NCBI RefSeq assembly: GCF_004295585.1
Contig: NZ_AP019400.1
Span: 6,626,501 to 6,690,500, forward strand
DNA: 64,000 bases
From: Cohnella abietis
GTDB lineage: Bacteria; Bacillota; Bacilli; Paenibacillales; Paenibacillaceae
Direction of reading: 5' to 3'
Part shown: positions 17,062 to 27,900 of the stretch, piece after piece
Layout of the letters: every line of letters begins with the position of its first letter
Numbering within the stretch: position 1 is the first letter of the stretch
Notes under the pieces: generated by a model
What the model saw: the letters and a program-made list of their open reading frames with translations, nothing else
Databases searched by the model: none
Told to the model about the DNA's origin: nothing
Position numbers and translations under genes: made by a program

Positions 17062-17187
17062 GGAAACATCACTCCATTTCTAATTTTACTGGCAGCTCAA
17101 CTGTATTATAAATTTTGGTAAAAATGTAGACTGTTTCTTTCCGTTCTGTTATGATGTTGAATAAGGTCTTGAAAAAAATAGTCGTAC

Positions 17188-17234
17188 AAAAAAACGTGTG
17201 CAGCCACCTTAAGGTCGGCTGCACACGTTTTTTT
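17188..17234. terminator. Isolated strong terminator hairpin in a divergent intergenic region
   Basis: AAAAAAACGTGTGCAGCC and GGCTGCACACGTTTTTTT form a perfect 18-base stem around an 11-base loop, with A and T runs on both sides, so it could work in either direction. It lies in the 316-base gap between two divergent genes (17061 and 17378), where no annotated transcript should end. It could end a small RNA, attenuate the kinase transcript, or insulate the two promoters. I see nothing else certain in the gap. Confidence 0.75.
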
Positions 17235-17377
17235 CGAATGATTAGATGAGGTTAACTTTTAATTAGTATGAATAGGTTTAAATAACATGGATAACCTGCA
17301 GTCAATGATAGAACGCACCCCCGATTGCCTATATAATGGGACTATCTCCCACTATACACAGCAGATAGGTGAAGCCG

Positions 17378-19243
17378 GTGAATTTACGTTCCTTCTACTA
17401 TAAGTACTTTAAGACTCGCTATTTCAACAAGCTATTTTTAGTGTACATGTGCATTACGGCATCCGTCTTCCTGTTACTGTGCAACTTTGTCATTCGTAAC
17501 GTTAATGAAATGCTCATAGACAAGGAAATCAAATTCAGCGATATCGTATTACTTAACATGAACGACTATATAAACTCTCAGGTTAAGATGATCAAAGTCA
17601 TTTTGCAGCAAACCTATCTGGATACCTATGCACGGGAAGACGTATTTTATTTTCTAGAAAATGAAATGGACAGTCTTACTTATCTAGAGAAAAAACCGGT
17701 ATTTGACAACTACTTTTTCTCACAATTTTCAAGATCAGAAGATATCGTTAATCTTTATGTGCATAAAAATCTGGACAATCAGATATACCAATATTCCAAA
17801 GCGGTAACGTCAGAAAATTTCCCCTACGAGCATTATAAGTATCCCGAAATGCTTATTCCTAAAGACAGCAAAGGCTCCAATGTAATTATCCACCCCGCTT
17901 ATTCTCCCTACTATTACAATTCAGAGCAGGGAGGTCTAGCCTATGCGCTGTCTATCCCGATCAAGCGTAGAGGCTCGAGTGAAAACATTGGTACGTTAAT
18001 AGCCGATCTTGATCCTCGGGGATTCGGAAACATCCTCTCCAGGCTGGATAAAGAAATGTCCGGTAATATAATCGTATTGCTAAACAAAGACGAAGTCATC
18101 TATGATTCTTCCGGTCAATACTTTAAGCAGCAGTACCCATACTCTTCATTGCTGGACAGCAAATCAGCCTCCATCAATGGTCACGACAGCATTATTAACA
18201 AGATTGCCTCTACCATTCCCGGTATCACGATCGCATACGTAATTCCCAAATCATCCGTACTTCAGAAGACAGAAGGAATCCGCACTACGATCTATTTCCT
18301 GACTTTTCTGTCTATCCTCGTATGCATGATCCTTATGCTTATCGGCTCTAATACCTTCTCGCGGAAGGTTAGAATCGTCGTCGATGCAATGAAGCTAAAC
18401 CGTAACGGTAACTTGGATCGAAGAATTCCGGTTAAGGAGGCTCGAGACGAGATCGATCAAATCGCGCTTAGCTTCAACAAAATGAGCGATGAATTAACGA
18501 ACTACATCGAGCAGGTTTACTTGTCAGAAATAGAACGCAAGGATTCACAGCTTCAGCAGAAAAATCTGGAACTCAAACAAAAGAGTGTCGAGTTTGCGGC
18601 GCTGCAGGCAAGAATCAATCCCCATTTTCTTTACAATACGCTTGAGGTTATTCGGATGAGGGCTCTTTCCGCTAAGGAACAATCCATCGCTGACATGATT
18701 TATATTTTATCAGACCTGTTCCGAAGCAGCATGAGTAGCAAATATTCTGCTTCCTTAGAGGAAGAACTGAGTCACGCTGAAGCATATATGAATTTGTTCA
18801 GAATTAGGTACAATGACAGAATTGAATACGAGGTTGATATACCGGATGAGCTGCTACTCAACGGTATGATTAAACATATCCTCCAGCCACTTCTGGAAAA
18901 TTATACGATTCACGGCTATAAGCAAGGCTCTTCGGACAATCGACTGCGTATTACGGGCTATATAGAAAATGCAAATGTCATTCTGCAAATTGAAGACAAC
19001 GGAAAAGGCATCCCTCCAGATAAATTGGAGGTATTAAAAGCTCGCCTAGAAACCGCTTATTCAAGCGGCGATGGGAGTATTGGACTAACAAATGTAAACG
19101 GTCGACTAAAAATCGCATTCGGTGAACAGTATGGGCTGAAGCTCACCAGCCAAGTGGGTCAAGGTACATGTGTTACGATTCGTTTCCCCCAAATGACCCA
19201 GAAGGAGCTCAAAGATTATGTTGAAAGTATTAATCGTCGATGA
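17378..19243 (+). CDS. YesM-type sensor histidine kinase
   Basis: 621 residues. The GTG at 17378 is preferred over one at 17369 because AGGTGA lies 5 bases before it. A first membrane helix (about 18-38) is followed by an extracellular sensor domain of about 260 residues, a second helix (about 300-322) and a HAMP domain. A coiled coil (QLQQKNLELKQKSVEFAALQ) leads to the His_kinase motif ARINPHFLYNTLEVIRM, and the ATPase domain shows LQPLLENYTIHGY and IEDNGKGIPPD. YesM-type kinases sense sugars, often through a transporter, and phosphorylate a YesN-type AraC regulator, here encoded by the next gene (26-base overlap). Confidence 0.93.
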   Translation: MNLRSFYYKYFKTRYFNKLFLVYMCITASVFLLLCNFVIRNVNEMLIDKEIKFSDIVLLNMNDYINSQVKMIKVILQQTYLDTYAREDVFYFLENEMDSLTYLEKKPVFDNYFFSQFSRSEDIVNLYVHKNLDNQIYQYSKAVTSENFPYEHYKYPEMLIPKDSKGSNVIIHPAYSPYYYNSEQGGLAYALSIPIKRRGSSENIGTLIADLDPRGFGNILSRLDKEMSGNIIVLLNKDEVIYDSSGQYFKQQYPYSSLLDSKSASINGHDSIINKIASTIPGITIAYVIPKSSVLQKTEGIRTTIYFLTFLSILVCMILMLIGSNTFSRKVRIVVDAMKLNRNGNLDRRIPVKEARDEIDQIALSFNKMSDELTNYIEQVYLSEIERKDSQLQQKNLELKQKSVEFAALQARINPHFLYNTLEVIRMRALSAKEQSIADMIYILSDLFRSSMSSKYSASLEEELSHAEAYMNLFRIRYNDRIEYEVDIPDELLLNGMIKHILQPLLENYTIHGYKQGSSDNRLRITGYIENANVILQIEDNGKGIPPDKLEVLKARLETAYSSGDGSIGLTNVNGRLKIAFGEQYGLKLTSQVGQGTCVTIRFPQMTQKELKDYVESINRR

Positions 19244-20804
19244 CGAGCCGATCATACTCGAAGGACTTACGAACATTGTGAACTGGAATGAGCTGGGATT
19301 GGAAATCGCTGGTTGCTGCGTAAACGGTGCCGAAGCAGTGACACTGCTCGAAAAAATAAATATCGATATCGTCATAACCGATATCAAAATGCCAGAGATG
19401 AACGGAATCGATCTCATCCGACACATCAAGCAACAGAATTGGAATACCCGATGCATCGTACTCAGCAGCTATGATGATTTCCAATATGTAAAAGAAGCAG
19501 CTCTGCTAAGCATTGAAAATTATTTACTCAAGCCAGTATCCACTCTTGAATTAATTGCTACTTTGGAGAATTTAACTAAGAAAATTGAAAGCGAGCAGTT
19601 CACTAGAATCGAACGGCAGCAGGAGAAGAATATTCTGAGAACAAATGTCGTCTATCGATGGATGACCGACGACATTGACAAGAAAGAGCTTGAAACACGT
19701 GCATCATTGCTTGATATCCAACTACACCAGGATAGCTTCCTCGTTGCGATGATAAAAATCGCTTATGATGATAAAAAAATAGCTCAGTATAAAATCAAAG
19801 ACAAGAAGCTCCTCCGTTTTGCGGCAAACAATATTTGCAATGAGCTTGTGTCACAACACGCTGACGGGATGTCCATTATCGATATGAACGGGGATATCGC
19901 GATAATCATATATCAAGAAACCGGGCTATTAAACATTCAGAATGTGCACGAGGTGTTGGAAAAATGCATCGAGCATATCCATACATTGCTCGATATCGAC
20001 GTGTTCGTAACAGTCGGATCCATACAGAGAAGCTATAGGCAGGTACCTCTTAGTTATACTCAAGCCAAAAACATTCAGAAGCTACAGCTCATCTACAGCT
20101 ATAATCATATTGTTCATTATGAAGATGCTGCACCATTCATGGAGCAGGACATCACGATGCCCCGTCTGGACTATGACAAGCTACGCGTAATTTTATCCGC
20201 GAAGGATAAGACCGCGATACAGCCCTACTTCGAGGAAGTATCTTCCCAGCTGCGGGATAGGCGGCATTTTGCTCCGGAATATATTACGAATGCTGTTTTG
20301 GGACTGACTCTTCATATTGAAGCCGTGGTGGAGGAAATATCGCCTAAGTCTAATGATTTTTTCAAGGACACACGGGATATCTTCCAAGGAGTTTACCGAC
20401 TGGACACGATTGAAGAGATGATCACCTCCCTACAGGAAATAGCATATAGCGCAATAGACTATTTCATGAAGTACGAGGAGCAGATCAGCCCAATTATCCG
20501 CCTTGTACTGACTTATATCGAGAAGCATTATGCAGATAATATTGATCTCAAACAGATTGCTCAGGAATACAAGATGACTCCTCTGTATTTAGGGCAATGC
20601 TTTAAGAAAGATGTCGGAGAGCCTTTCACTCAGTACGTCAACAAGATTCGCATCGACAAGGCCAAAGAACTTCTTCGTAACACAAGTTTGAAGACGAATG
20701 AAATCGCAGAGAAGGTTGGTTATATAAACGTTAATTATTTTCCAACGATTTTTCGTAAGCTGGTGGGGGTGACACCTTCCATATACCAGAAGAAAACCCA
20801 ATGA
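19218..20804 (+). CDS. YesN-type AraC-family response regulator
   Basis: 528 residues. The N-terminal receiver has VDDEPIILEGL, phospho-acceptor D55 in VITDIKMPEMNGIDL, S in VLSSYDDF and K in LLKPVS. The middle third is a regulator-specific linker. The C-terminal AraC domain (about 430-528) has two helix-turn-helix motifs, IDLKQIAQEYKMTPLYLGQCF and LKTNEIAEKVGYINVNYFPT. It begins inside the kinase gene. Expected to activate the transporter genes at 20905-24689 and the secreted enzyme at 24910; this is inferred from adjacency. Confidence 0.93.
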   Translation: MLKVLIVDDEPIILEGLTNIVNWNELGLEIAGCCVNGAEAVTLLEKINIDIVITDIKMPEMNGIDLIRHIKQQNWNTRCIVLSSYDDFQYVKEAALLSIENYLLKPVSTLELIATLENLTKKIESEQFTRIERQQEKNILRTNVVYRWMTDDIDKKELETRASLLDIQLHQDSFLVAMIKIAYDDKKIAQYKIKDKKLLRFAANNICNELVSQHADGMSIIDMNGDIAIIIYQETGLLNIQNVHEVLEKCIEHIHTLLDIDVFVTVGSIQRSYRQVPLSYTQAKNIQKLQLIYSYNHIVHYEDAAPFMEQDITMPRLDYDKLRVILSAKDKTAIQPYFEEVSSQLRDRRHFAPEYITNAVLGLTLHIEAVVEEISPKSNDFFKDTRDIFQGVYRLDTIEEMITSLQEIAYSAIDYFMKYEEQISPIIRLVLTYIEKHYADNIDLKQIAQEYKMTPLYLGQCFKKDVGEPFTQYVNKIRIDKAKELLRNTSLKTNEIAEKVGYINVNYFPTIFRKLVGVTPSIYQKKTQ

Positions 20805-20853
20805 CCGTCAGTACCTGGCAAGGAACCATTGGCAAATTAAATACTAGCTTTAA

Positions 20854-20903
20854 TTGCAAAAAGGTTGGGCAGATATACAACTCTGGCCCAACCTTTTTTG
20901 CAA
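20854..20903. terminator. Bidirectional terminator between convergent operons
   Basis: TTGCAAAAAGGTTGGGC and GCCCAACCTTTTTTGCAA form a nearly perfect stem with A/T tracts on both sides. It ends the YesM/YesN transcript from the left and the transporter transcript from the right. Confidence 0.85.
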
Positions 20904-20904
20904 T

Positions 20905-22668
20905 TTACTTCATGAACGGCTCGCCTTTTTCTTTAGCTTCCTTAAAAGCGGTCTGATACCAATTGAACGAGGTATCGTAATCCATTGCTCTCACTTTTGA
21001 AATAATTTCTTCTTTCATTGCATTATACTTAGCTTCATCCTTAGTTAATATCATCTTAGCCAATGCAGACTGGACATAGTTGATGATTTTGTCGTCGATC
21101 CTTTTAATATCATCCGGAGCGATTGGCATGAATGGAGCAATATAGGAATAGTTGTCGAAATACGGTTTCTGATCAGGAGGCAAAATGTCCACAGGAAGCT
21201 CAACCTTATAGTGCTCGGTCATTGCTTTGTCCACGGGAATAAGTGATTCTAGCAAAGCCTCTCTACTCTGAATAAGAAGGGTTTCGTTAGTATTGGGATT
21301 AATAAACTCTTTGTTCAATCCTATAATGTTATTATATTTCCCCGCACCGCTTGTAAGCACGTAATTAGGATCCGCCTTCATCCCTTCAAGGAAGGCCGCA
21401 CTCTGCTTCCTCTTACCGCCTTCTTCCGTCCAATCGACACCCTTGATTCCATTGTATAATGTCTCAGCGTTTTCTACTGTATAGAAATAGTTAATGAGTT
21501 CAACAGCTCTTTCAGGAGATTTAGCGTTTTTACTAACTGCCCAGTAGCGGTTACTACCGAAGGGACCTACATTTGAATAAATATTTTTACCCCCGGTCAC
21601 AGGAACTGGAACAGGAGTGTACCCTTTATCCGGCATTCCTGCTTTGTTAAGCAGAGCGTTTGAGTCGCGTAACTGCCAGCTTGCAATAGCCGCTAGCACA
21701 CGGTTGGATGAGCCCTTCTGAATAGCTGTATCGTATTTTTGTGTAAGTGCATCAGGATCCAGTAGCCCCATCTTATAAGCCTTGTTCCAGAAATCAACGC
21801 CTAACCACATCGAACTACGCTCTGCAGTTAGCATGCTTTCCATTTCTGCCGTGGCATGATCGACCTGATACAATCCGTTTGCGAAATAATCCTTGCCCTC
21901 CATGAACGATGGGAACATTGCGATTCCCCAGATATCCCAGTCAAACCATTGTGAGAAGCCGTAGAACTTCTGACCACTTTCATTCGTTGGGTGCTTATCC
22001 AGCATTGCTTTAACTGCATTCAAGAAATCATCGTAGCCCTTCAACTCAGGTGCACCGATATCTTGGTAGTAGTCCCATCTGAGGAAAGGACCTACGATTG
22101 CTTTATTTTCAATTTTTGGACTTGGCTTGTTAACAATACTTGAAGGAATGAAATAGAGCTTGCCTGTGCCATTGCTTTGGTACTTTTTCGAATATTCAAT
22201 AGCATCGGCTGCATTCTTCAATATGTCCGGAGCGTATTGAGCCAGATAGGGCTCCAGATCGACCAAGTTGTCTCCTTCAATTAATTGCTTCACATATTGC
22301 GTCGTATTCTCAGGTATGATGACATCAGACAAATCCCCACTTGCCAGCATGGCCTGAAACTTCTCATCGGTAGGATGACTTTCTACATCAATTTTGACTT
22401 TGGTCTTCTCATAAATATCCTTAGCGACAGGATCCTGCTGCACGCCTGATGGAAAGTTTTGCGCGAAGGTTACAGGCCAAACGGTAATCGTAATGTCCTC
22501 CTTAGAAGGCTCTGCACTCTCCGTTGGCTGTGAGCTTACTTCATTACCAGAACTAGTAGGAGACGGAGCTGCGTTTTCCTTATTGTTCGAGCTACATCCG
22601 ACTACTGTAAATACCATAACCAGAACTAAAGCGAGGGGAAACAGATTTCTAAACCGACCTTTTTTCAT
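20905..22668 (-). CDS. LplA-type sugar-binding lipoprotein
   Basis: 587 residues, ATG with AGGAGG upstream. Lipoprotein signal MKKGRFRNLFPLALVLVMVF..VVGC, a Pro/Ser/Glu linker, then a large family 1 binding-protein fold with DITITVWPVTFAQNFPSGVQ, MLASGDLSDVIIPENT and VELINYFYTVENAETLYNG. The length (over 550 residues) is typical of the oligosaccharide-binding group encoded beside LplB/LplC permeases and YesM/YesN regulators. It is the last gene of the minus-strand transporter set but has its own strong promoter and a cre site, which would allow it to be made in excess of the permeases. Confidence 0.92.
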   Translation of the reverse strand: MKKGRFRNLFPLALVLVMVFTVVGCSSNNKENAAPSPTSSGNEVSSQPTESAEPSKEDITITVWPVTFAQNFPSGVQQDPVAKDIYEKTKVKIDVESHPTDEKFQAMLASGDLSDVIIPENTTQYVKQLIEGDNLVDLEPYLAQYAPDILKNAADAIEYSKKYQSNGTGKLYFIPSSIVNKPSPKIENKAIVGPFLRWDYYQDIGAPELKGYDDFLNAVKAMLDKHPTNESGQKFYGFSQWFDWDIWGIAMFPSFMEGKDYFANGLYQVDHATAEMESMLTAERSSMWLGVDFWNKAYKMGLLDPDALTQKYDTAIQKGSSNRVLAAIASWQLRDSNALLNKAGMPDKGYTPVPVPVTGGKNIYSNVGPFGSNRYWAVSKNAKSPERAVELINYFYTVENAETLYNGIKGVDWTEEGGKRKQSAAFLEGMKADPNYVLTSGAGKYNNIIGLNKEFINPNTNETLLIQSREALLESLIPVDKAMTEHYKVELPVDILPPDQKPYFDNYSYIAPFMPIAPDDIKRIDDKIINYVQSALAKMILTKDEAKYNAMKEEIISKVRAMDYDTSFNWYQTAFKEAKEKGEPFMK

Positions 22669-22696
22669 TTGTTGGACCTCCTAAAATTTTATCTTA

Positions 22697-22712
22697 TTGA
22701 AAGCGGTTGCAA
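22697..22712 (-). promoter_or_regulatory. CcpA cre site
   Basis: The minus strand reads TTGCAACCGCTTTCAA, a full match to the published WTGNAANCGNWWNCAW consensus. It starts directly after the -10 box of the binding-protein promoter, a repressing position. A LacI-family operator for another regulator cannot be excluded. Confidence 0.65.
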
Positions 22713-22741
22713 TTGTAAAGCATTATGCCTCTCATTGACAA
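22712..22741 (-). promoter_or_regulatory. Sigma-A promoter of the LplA-type binding-protein gene
   Basis: TTGTCA (-35, 22736-22741) and TACAAT (-10, 22712-22717) each differ from consensus by one base and are 18 bases apart. The promoter lies between the permease gene and the binding-protein gene. Confidence 0.7.
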
Positions 22742-22819
22742 CCATCATATAAGCTTTCTTCGTTAATGAAGCAGCACCAGCTACTTAAGCTTCGAAGGCT
22801 CCCCATCATTCTCGTAGGG

Positions 22820-23716
22820 TTAGCCTTTAACAGCTCCCAGCATAATACCTTTGACGAAATATTTTTGTAACCAAGGATAGACGCAGATGATTGGAATCGA
22901 GACAACCATTGTAATCGTTGTTTTGATGGTGAAAGGAGTTAAAGTACGATTTGCATTCGCCAATTCCTGTAATCCGTTTTGATTTTGTGCAAGCTGCTGG
23001 GCGATAGTCTCAGATTCTCTCAGGAAGTTAAGAAGAACCAACTGGATCGTCTGCAAATTCCTATCACTTACAAGGAAAAAGTTATCCTGCCAGGAATTCC
23101 AATGTCCTACGGCACTAAATACTGCTACCGCGGCTACAATTGGCGTCGATATAGGCATAATAATTTTTAGAAAAATCGTAAAATAGCCTGCTCCATCGAC
23201 CAGTGCCGATTCCTCAATAGCTGCTGATATTTGCTCGAAATATGTTTTTATCAAAATAAGAAAGAATGGACCAATTAAACCTGGCAGTATGTAGAGCAGA
23301 AAGCTATCCTTGAGGCCCAGCATCTTCATTGTAATAAACCAAGGAATAAGACCCGCATTCAAATACATGGAGATGACAACCGCTCTGTACATAAATTTAC
23401 GGCCAAATGTACGTTGCTTGGTGAGCCCGTATGCAAACATTGAAGTAAACAAGAGAGTTAGCACAGTACCGATAATCGCCCGGAAGCCCGATATGAAAAA
23501 AGCTCTGCCGATGCCGTCTATTTTTAGAATTTGAGCATAATTGTTGAACGTTAGCTCGATAGGCCAGAAGGTAACAAGCCCTTTCGAGGCTTCCTGCGGG
23601 TCACTTAAAGAGACGATTAACAGGTAATAAAATGGATAAATACAGACAACCGTAAAAACAGTAAAAACTAAGTAGTTTAAAGTTTGGAACGTAACTTCCC
23701 TTGCATTAAGCTTCAC
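22820..23716 (-). CDS. LplC-type sugar ABC permease
   Basis: 298 residues starting at a GTG with GGAGGGAGG upstream. Six predicted membrane helices, the LplC-like NYLVFTVFTVVCIYPFYYLL opening, an EAA loop (IEESALVDGAGYFTIFLKII) and the characteristic end KYFVKGIMLGAVKG. It follows the LplB-type gene by 19 bases. No cognate ATPase gene is nearby. Confidence 0.92.
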   Translation of the reverse strand: MKLNAREVTFQTLNYLVFTVFTVVCIYPFYYLLIVSLSDPQEASKGLVTFWPIELTFNNYAQILKIDGIGRAFFISGFRAIIGTVLTLLFTSMFAYGLTKQRTFGRKFMYRAVVISMYLNAGLIPWFITMKMLGLKDSFLLYILPGLIGPFFLILIKTYFEQISAAIEESALVDGAGYFTIFLKIIMPISTPIVAAVAVFSAVGHWNSWQDNFFLVSDRNLQTIQLVLLNFLRESETIAQQLAQNQNGLQELANANRTLTPFTIKTTITMVVSIPIICVYPWLQKYFVKGIMLGAVKG

Positions 23717-23735
23717 GACTAAATTCCTCCCTCCG

Positions 23736-24689
23736 TCATATGATGGACGTTCCCCGCAGCCGCTTCGAGATCAGATTAGCTACAAACAGTAGAACTACAC
23801 TAATTAGGGTCTTGGTCATACCAAGTGCAGTAGACAGTGGAAAATCACCCTGTGCGATACCGATCCGGTACACATATGTATCCAATACTTGAATTTTGTC
23901 CTGAACGAGCGGGTTGGTGAACAAATAGTATTGCTCAAACCCGTTGGACAGAATGCCGCCAATTGCAAGAATAAGTAGCGTGAAATAAGTTGGATACATT
24001 CCCGGCAGCGTAATGTGGACAATCTTATGAAATCTTGCCGCACCGTCGACGCTCGCAGCATCATATAGTTCTTGGTCTATACCCGCGATCGCTGCCAAAT
24101 AAATAATCGCGCTAAACCCGAGTCCCTTCCACAAGCCTAGTAAGGTGTGAAATGGCCAGACCAGTGAGGAGTTCCCTAAAATCTCCAGCGGTTTATCGAT
24201 GAATTTCAAGTCGAGTAGAATTTGATTAAGAAAGCCTTCTCCTGTGGAGAAGAAAGTAAACGCAATAGAGAAGACGAGAATCCAACTGATAAAGTATGGA
24301 AACGTAGTTGTCGTCTGAATGAATTTCTGCACCGCCTTGCTACGCATTTCCGACAAGAAGATAGCGAACAAAGCTGGCAGGGGCGAGCAAAGAATGCCTA
24401 GCATGCTGAGGGCTAGCGTATTCCTGAGTACGGGAATCAGATCAGGCTCTCCCAGAGCAAGCTTGAAATATTTCAAACCTACGAAATTTGTCTTAAAAAT
24501 ATCCAGACCTGGCTTGTAATCGTAGAATGCCATAATCCAACCACTCAAGGGTAAGTAAGCGAATACCGCCATTAGGATAAAACAAGGCACTGTCATCATA
24601 AAGAGTGTTTTTCTGCTAGTCCAATTGAATTTCCAGTATGATAATTTGGGATTGTGAGGCTTAAGTAGAGGGCCTGTACCGGTTCTCAA
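23736..24689 (-). CDS. LplB-type sugar ABC permease
   Basis: 317 residues, TTG start with AGGAGGGG upstream. Six predicted membrane helices; the LplB landmarks YLPLSGWIMAFYDYKPGLDIF, TFPYFISWILVFSIAF and LYDAASVDGAARFHKIVHITLPG (EAA loop) are present. It is the first gene of the minus-strand transporter set, divergent from the secreted glycoside hydrolase gene at 24910. The 220-base gap between them carries a cre site on the hydrolase side. Confidence 0.92.
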   Translation of the reverse strand: MRTGTGPLLKPHNPKLSYWKFNWTSRKTLFMMTVPCFILMAVFAYLPLSGWIMAFYDYKPGLDIFKTNFVGLKYFKLALGEPDLIPVLRNTLALSMLGILCSPLPALFAIFLSEMRSKAVQKFIQTTTTFPYFISWILVFSIAFTFFSTGEGFLNQILLDLKFIDKPLEILGNSSLVWPFHTLLGLWKGLGFSAIIYLAAIAGIDQELYDAASVDGAARFHKIVHITLPGMYPTYFTLLILAIGGILSNGFEQYYLFTNPLVQDKIQVLDTYVYRIGIAQGDFPLSTALGMTKTLISVVLLFVANLISKRLRGTSII

Positions 24690-24859
24690 CTGCTTCCCCT
24701 CCTTTCATGTTATGTACTCGAATGATGTCTCCTTATCATCATAGATTCCATACCGCAGTTCTTAAAGTTTAAATAGAACGGATGTTTTTAAATAGCATGG
24801 ACTGTTGCTTGAAAGGCATTACAAATCTATTTGAGTGTATGTTAGGATGTTTTTCATGG

Positions 24860-24875
24860 ATGATAGCGCTTCCAT
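24860..24875 (-). promoter_or_regulatory. CcpA cre site upstream of the GH140-like gene
   Basis: The minus strand reads ATGGAAGCGCTATCAT, a full match to WTGNAANCGNWWNCAW, 34 bases before the start codon at 24910. It suggests that glucose represses the secreted enzyme, in parallel with the adjacent binding protein. Confidence 0.6.
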
Positions 24876-24909
24876 ATAAACTTTAAGTAGAAAGGTAGGT
24901 ATTAATGAA

Positions 24910-27900
24910 ATGGTACAAGCAATGAAGTTAAGAAAAGCTGGAGGGGTCCTGCTGATTGTCTTTGCAGCCTGGTGCATCCTGACGCTTCTTCCCAGCAATG
25001 CTCATGCGGCTGATTATACGGTCAAGCAGTGGCAAACGGTCGAGATTACGCTTGAAAGCTCCAAAACGTATGCGGATCCTTTTAACAATGTGGACGTGAC
25101 CGCAACATTTACCGGGCCGGGAGGCTTAACGATAACTCGCCCCGCTTTCTGGAATGGAGGCGCGGTTTGGAAAATCCGCTTTGCACCCACGGCTATGGGT
25201 GCTTGGACAATGACTACTAATGCCTCTGATACTACTGATACAGGATTACATAATATCTCGAAAACAGTAGAGGCAGGAGAGTACACAGGAACTCTAGCTA
25301 TCTATAAACATGGTTTTCTTAAGGTGGGGAACACGGGGCGATACTTGACGTATGCTGATGGAACGCCATTCTTTTACCTAGGCGACACACACTGGATCAT
25401 GCCTCATGAGCGGTTCTCAACATCTAATGTTCCCGGGATAGCTTCCCAGTTCAAATATACGGTCGACAAGAGGGTTACTCAGGGCTTTACTGTTTATCAG
25501 TCGGAGCCAATCTGGGCACCTCATGGTGGAGGTACTCATACCGGTTTGGACGAAGAGGCTATAGCTGTTCTGAACGATGGATTCACAAGCGCCGATCTGG
25601 CAGGCTTTGAGAATCTTGACCGCAAATTCAAATATATAGCTGATCAGGGCCTAGTCCATGCCAACGCCCAGGTAGCTTGGGCACTGGATCCTAAGTATTT
25701 TCCCGATGTTTACACGGATGCATATATGGCTCGAATCGCTAAATATTGGGTTGCACGGTATGGTTCCTATCCGGCAATCTGGACCATTGCCCAAGAAATC
25801 GACGCCAACATGTATGGGAATTATACTTCTGCGACAATGAGCAAATGGTATGCTGTTGGACAAAGCCTGTCGGATAACGATGCGTACCACCATCCAATCA
25901 TGCCTCACATGGAGAACGTCATTTATACAACGGCTGCCAACTCCTCCTGGGCGAGTAAGAGCTATCACGATGGCTGGGCTGTTCAAGCAGGCGATTTAAC
26001 GGATATGAATATCGGGAAAGGCTTTTGGAATCATTCGAGTGCTAAGCCTTCAGTATTGTATGAATCCATGTACGACCAGTTTTGGACCGATTCAAGAGGG
26101 GCATTGGGTGCTGCCTATCAGGCCTTTCAATCTGGGATGTACGGATACGGATACGGCGTTGCCGGCGTATGGAACGATGCATATTCAAAGCCTGGAGCTG
26201 CTTACGACTTCGGCACGGGTTATGAACTGCCGGCACGCTACCTTTGGTGGTATGACGGAGCTAATGCAGTAACCGGAGATCAACTGTTGTATTTCAACAC
26301 ATTCTATACTTCCTTGGAATGGTGGAAGCTTATCCCCAGGTTTGACAGCAGCAGCTGGTCCAGCTTTAATAGTACGTCTAAATCACTGCTGTCATCCGAT
26401 GGCAGCAATACTTATGTTGTCTTTTCCTTCAACAACAGTACGGCTACCGGTTCTTTGAAACAAATGGATAACAGCTGGCGATACAAAGCACGTTGGTTTA
26501 ACCCCCGCTCAGGTGAATATACAACCATAAGTAATACCATCCAACCTTCCTCCGGCCAATGGGTCATTCCTAATAAACCGGATACATCAGACTGGGTGCT
26601 GCTCGTTGAGAAAAGCGCGGAATCAGTCTCCACCACAGCTATGCCGAATGCAAATTCAGTTGGTGGTCTTTACAACGATTCCGTCTCAGTCACATTATCA
26701 ACGCCGACCTCCGGAGCAACGATACGATATACAACGGATGGCTCGACTCCGACAGAATCGAGTCCTCTTTATTCCGGACCGGTAACGATTTCTGGCGGTA
26801 CCAAGACGCTGAAGGCAGTTGCATTTAAGAGCGGTCTTGCGAATAGTCCAATCATGAGTGAGATTTACAAGGCTAGTAGCAATTTGGCACTATCCAAAAC
26901 GTATGCTAGCTCGTCTTCTTGGGATGTTAACCAGACAGCAGAGAAAGCATTCGATTCCAACTTATTTACAAATTGGCAGGCCTGCTATAGCTGCTGGAGC
27001 GGCCAATGGCTTGAGGTAAACTTAGGTTCGAACAAAACGTTCAACAAAGTTGTGCTATCCGAATACGGCAACCGCACACAAGGTTATACAATTGAATATT
27101 GGAACGGAACCTCCTGGCTGACAGCTTATACGGGGACGGTGCTTGGGAGCTCAAAAACGCTCACCTTTAATGCCGTGACTGGAAGTAAGGTCAGAATTAA
27201 TTTCACTTCGGGTAATGGAGATGCACCTATCATTTATGAGTTTGAAATTTATTATGATTCTAAGGTAATGAATAACTTAGCTATTGGCAAAGCCTTCTCT
27301 AGCTCATCCAGTCTGGATGCTAATCAGACAGCTGCCAAGGCTTTCGACCAGAGTCTAGCCACGAATTGGCAGGCCTGCTACAACTGCTGGAACGGTCAGT
27401 GGCTTGAGGTTAACTTCGGTACTAATACGACTTTTAATAAGGTAGAGCTAACTGAATACGGTAATCGTACACAAGGCTATAAAGTCGAATATTGGAACGG
27501 TACTTCTTGGCTAACTGCTTATACAGGAACGACGATTAGCTCCAATTGGGGTTCCCGGGTAGTCACATTTAACACCGTTACTGGTAGCAAAGTACGAATT
27601 CTCTTCACTTCAGGTAACACCGCTAACGGACCAATCATTTATGAATTCGGCGTTTACAACGACCCAGCGATCACTACGAATCTAGCTATAGGCAAGACCT
27701 ATTCTAGCTCATCCAACCTGGATGCTAATCAGACTGCTGCCAAAGCTTTCGACCAGAGTCTTGCCTCTAATTGGCAAGCCTGTACCAACTGTTGGAGCGG
27801 TCAGTGGCTTGAGGTTAACTTCGGCGCTAATACGACGTTTAACACAGCGGTTCTAAGTGAATTTGGCGGTCGAACAACAGGGTATCAAATCGAATATTGG

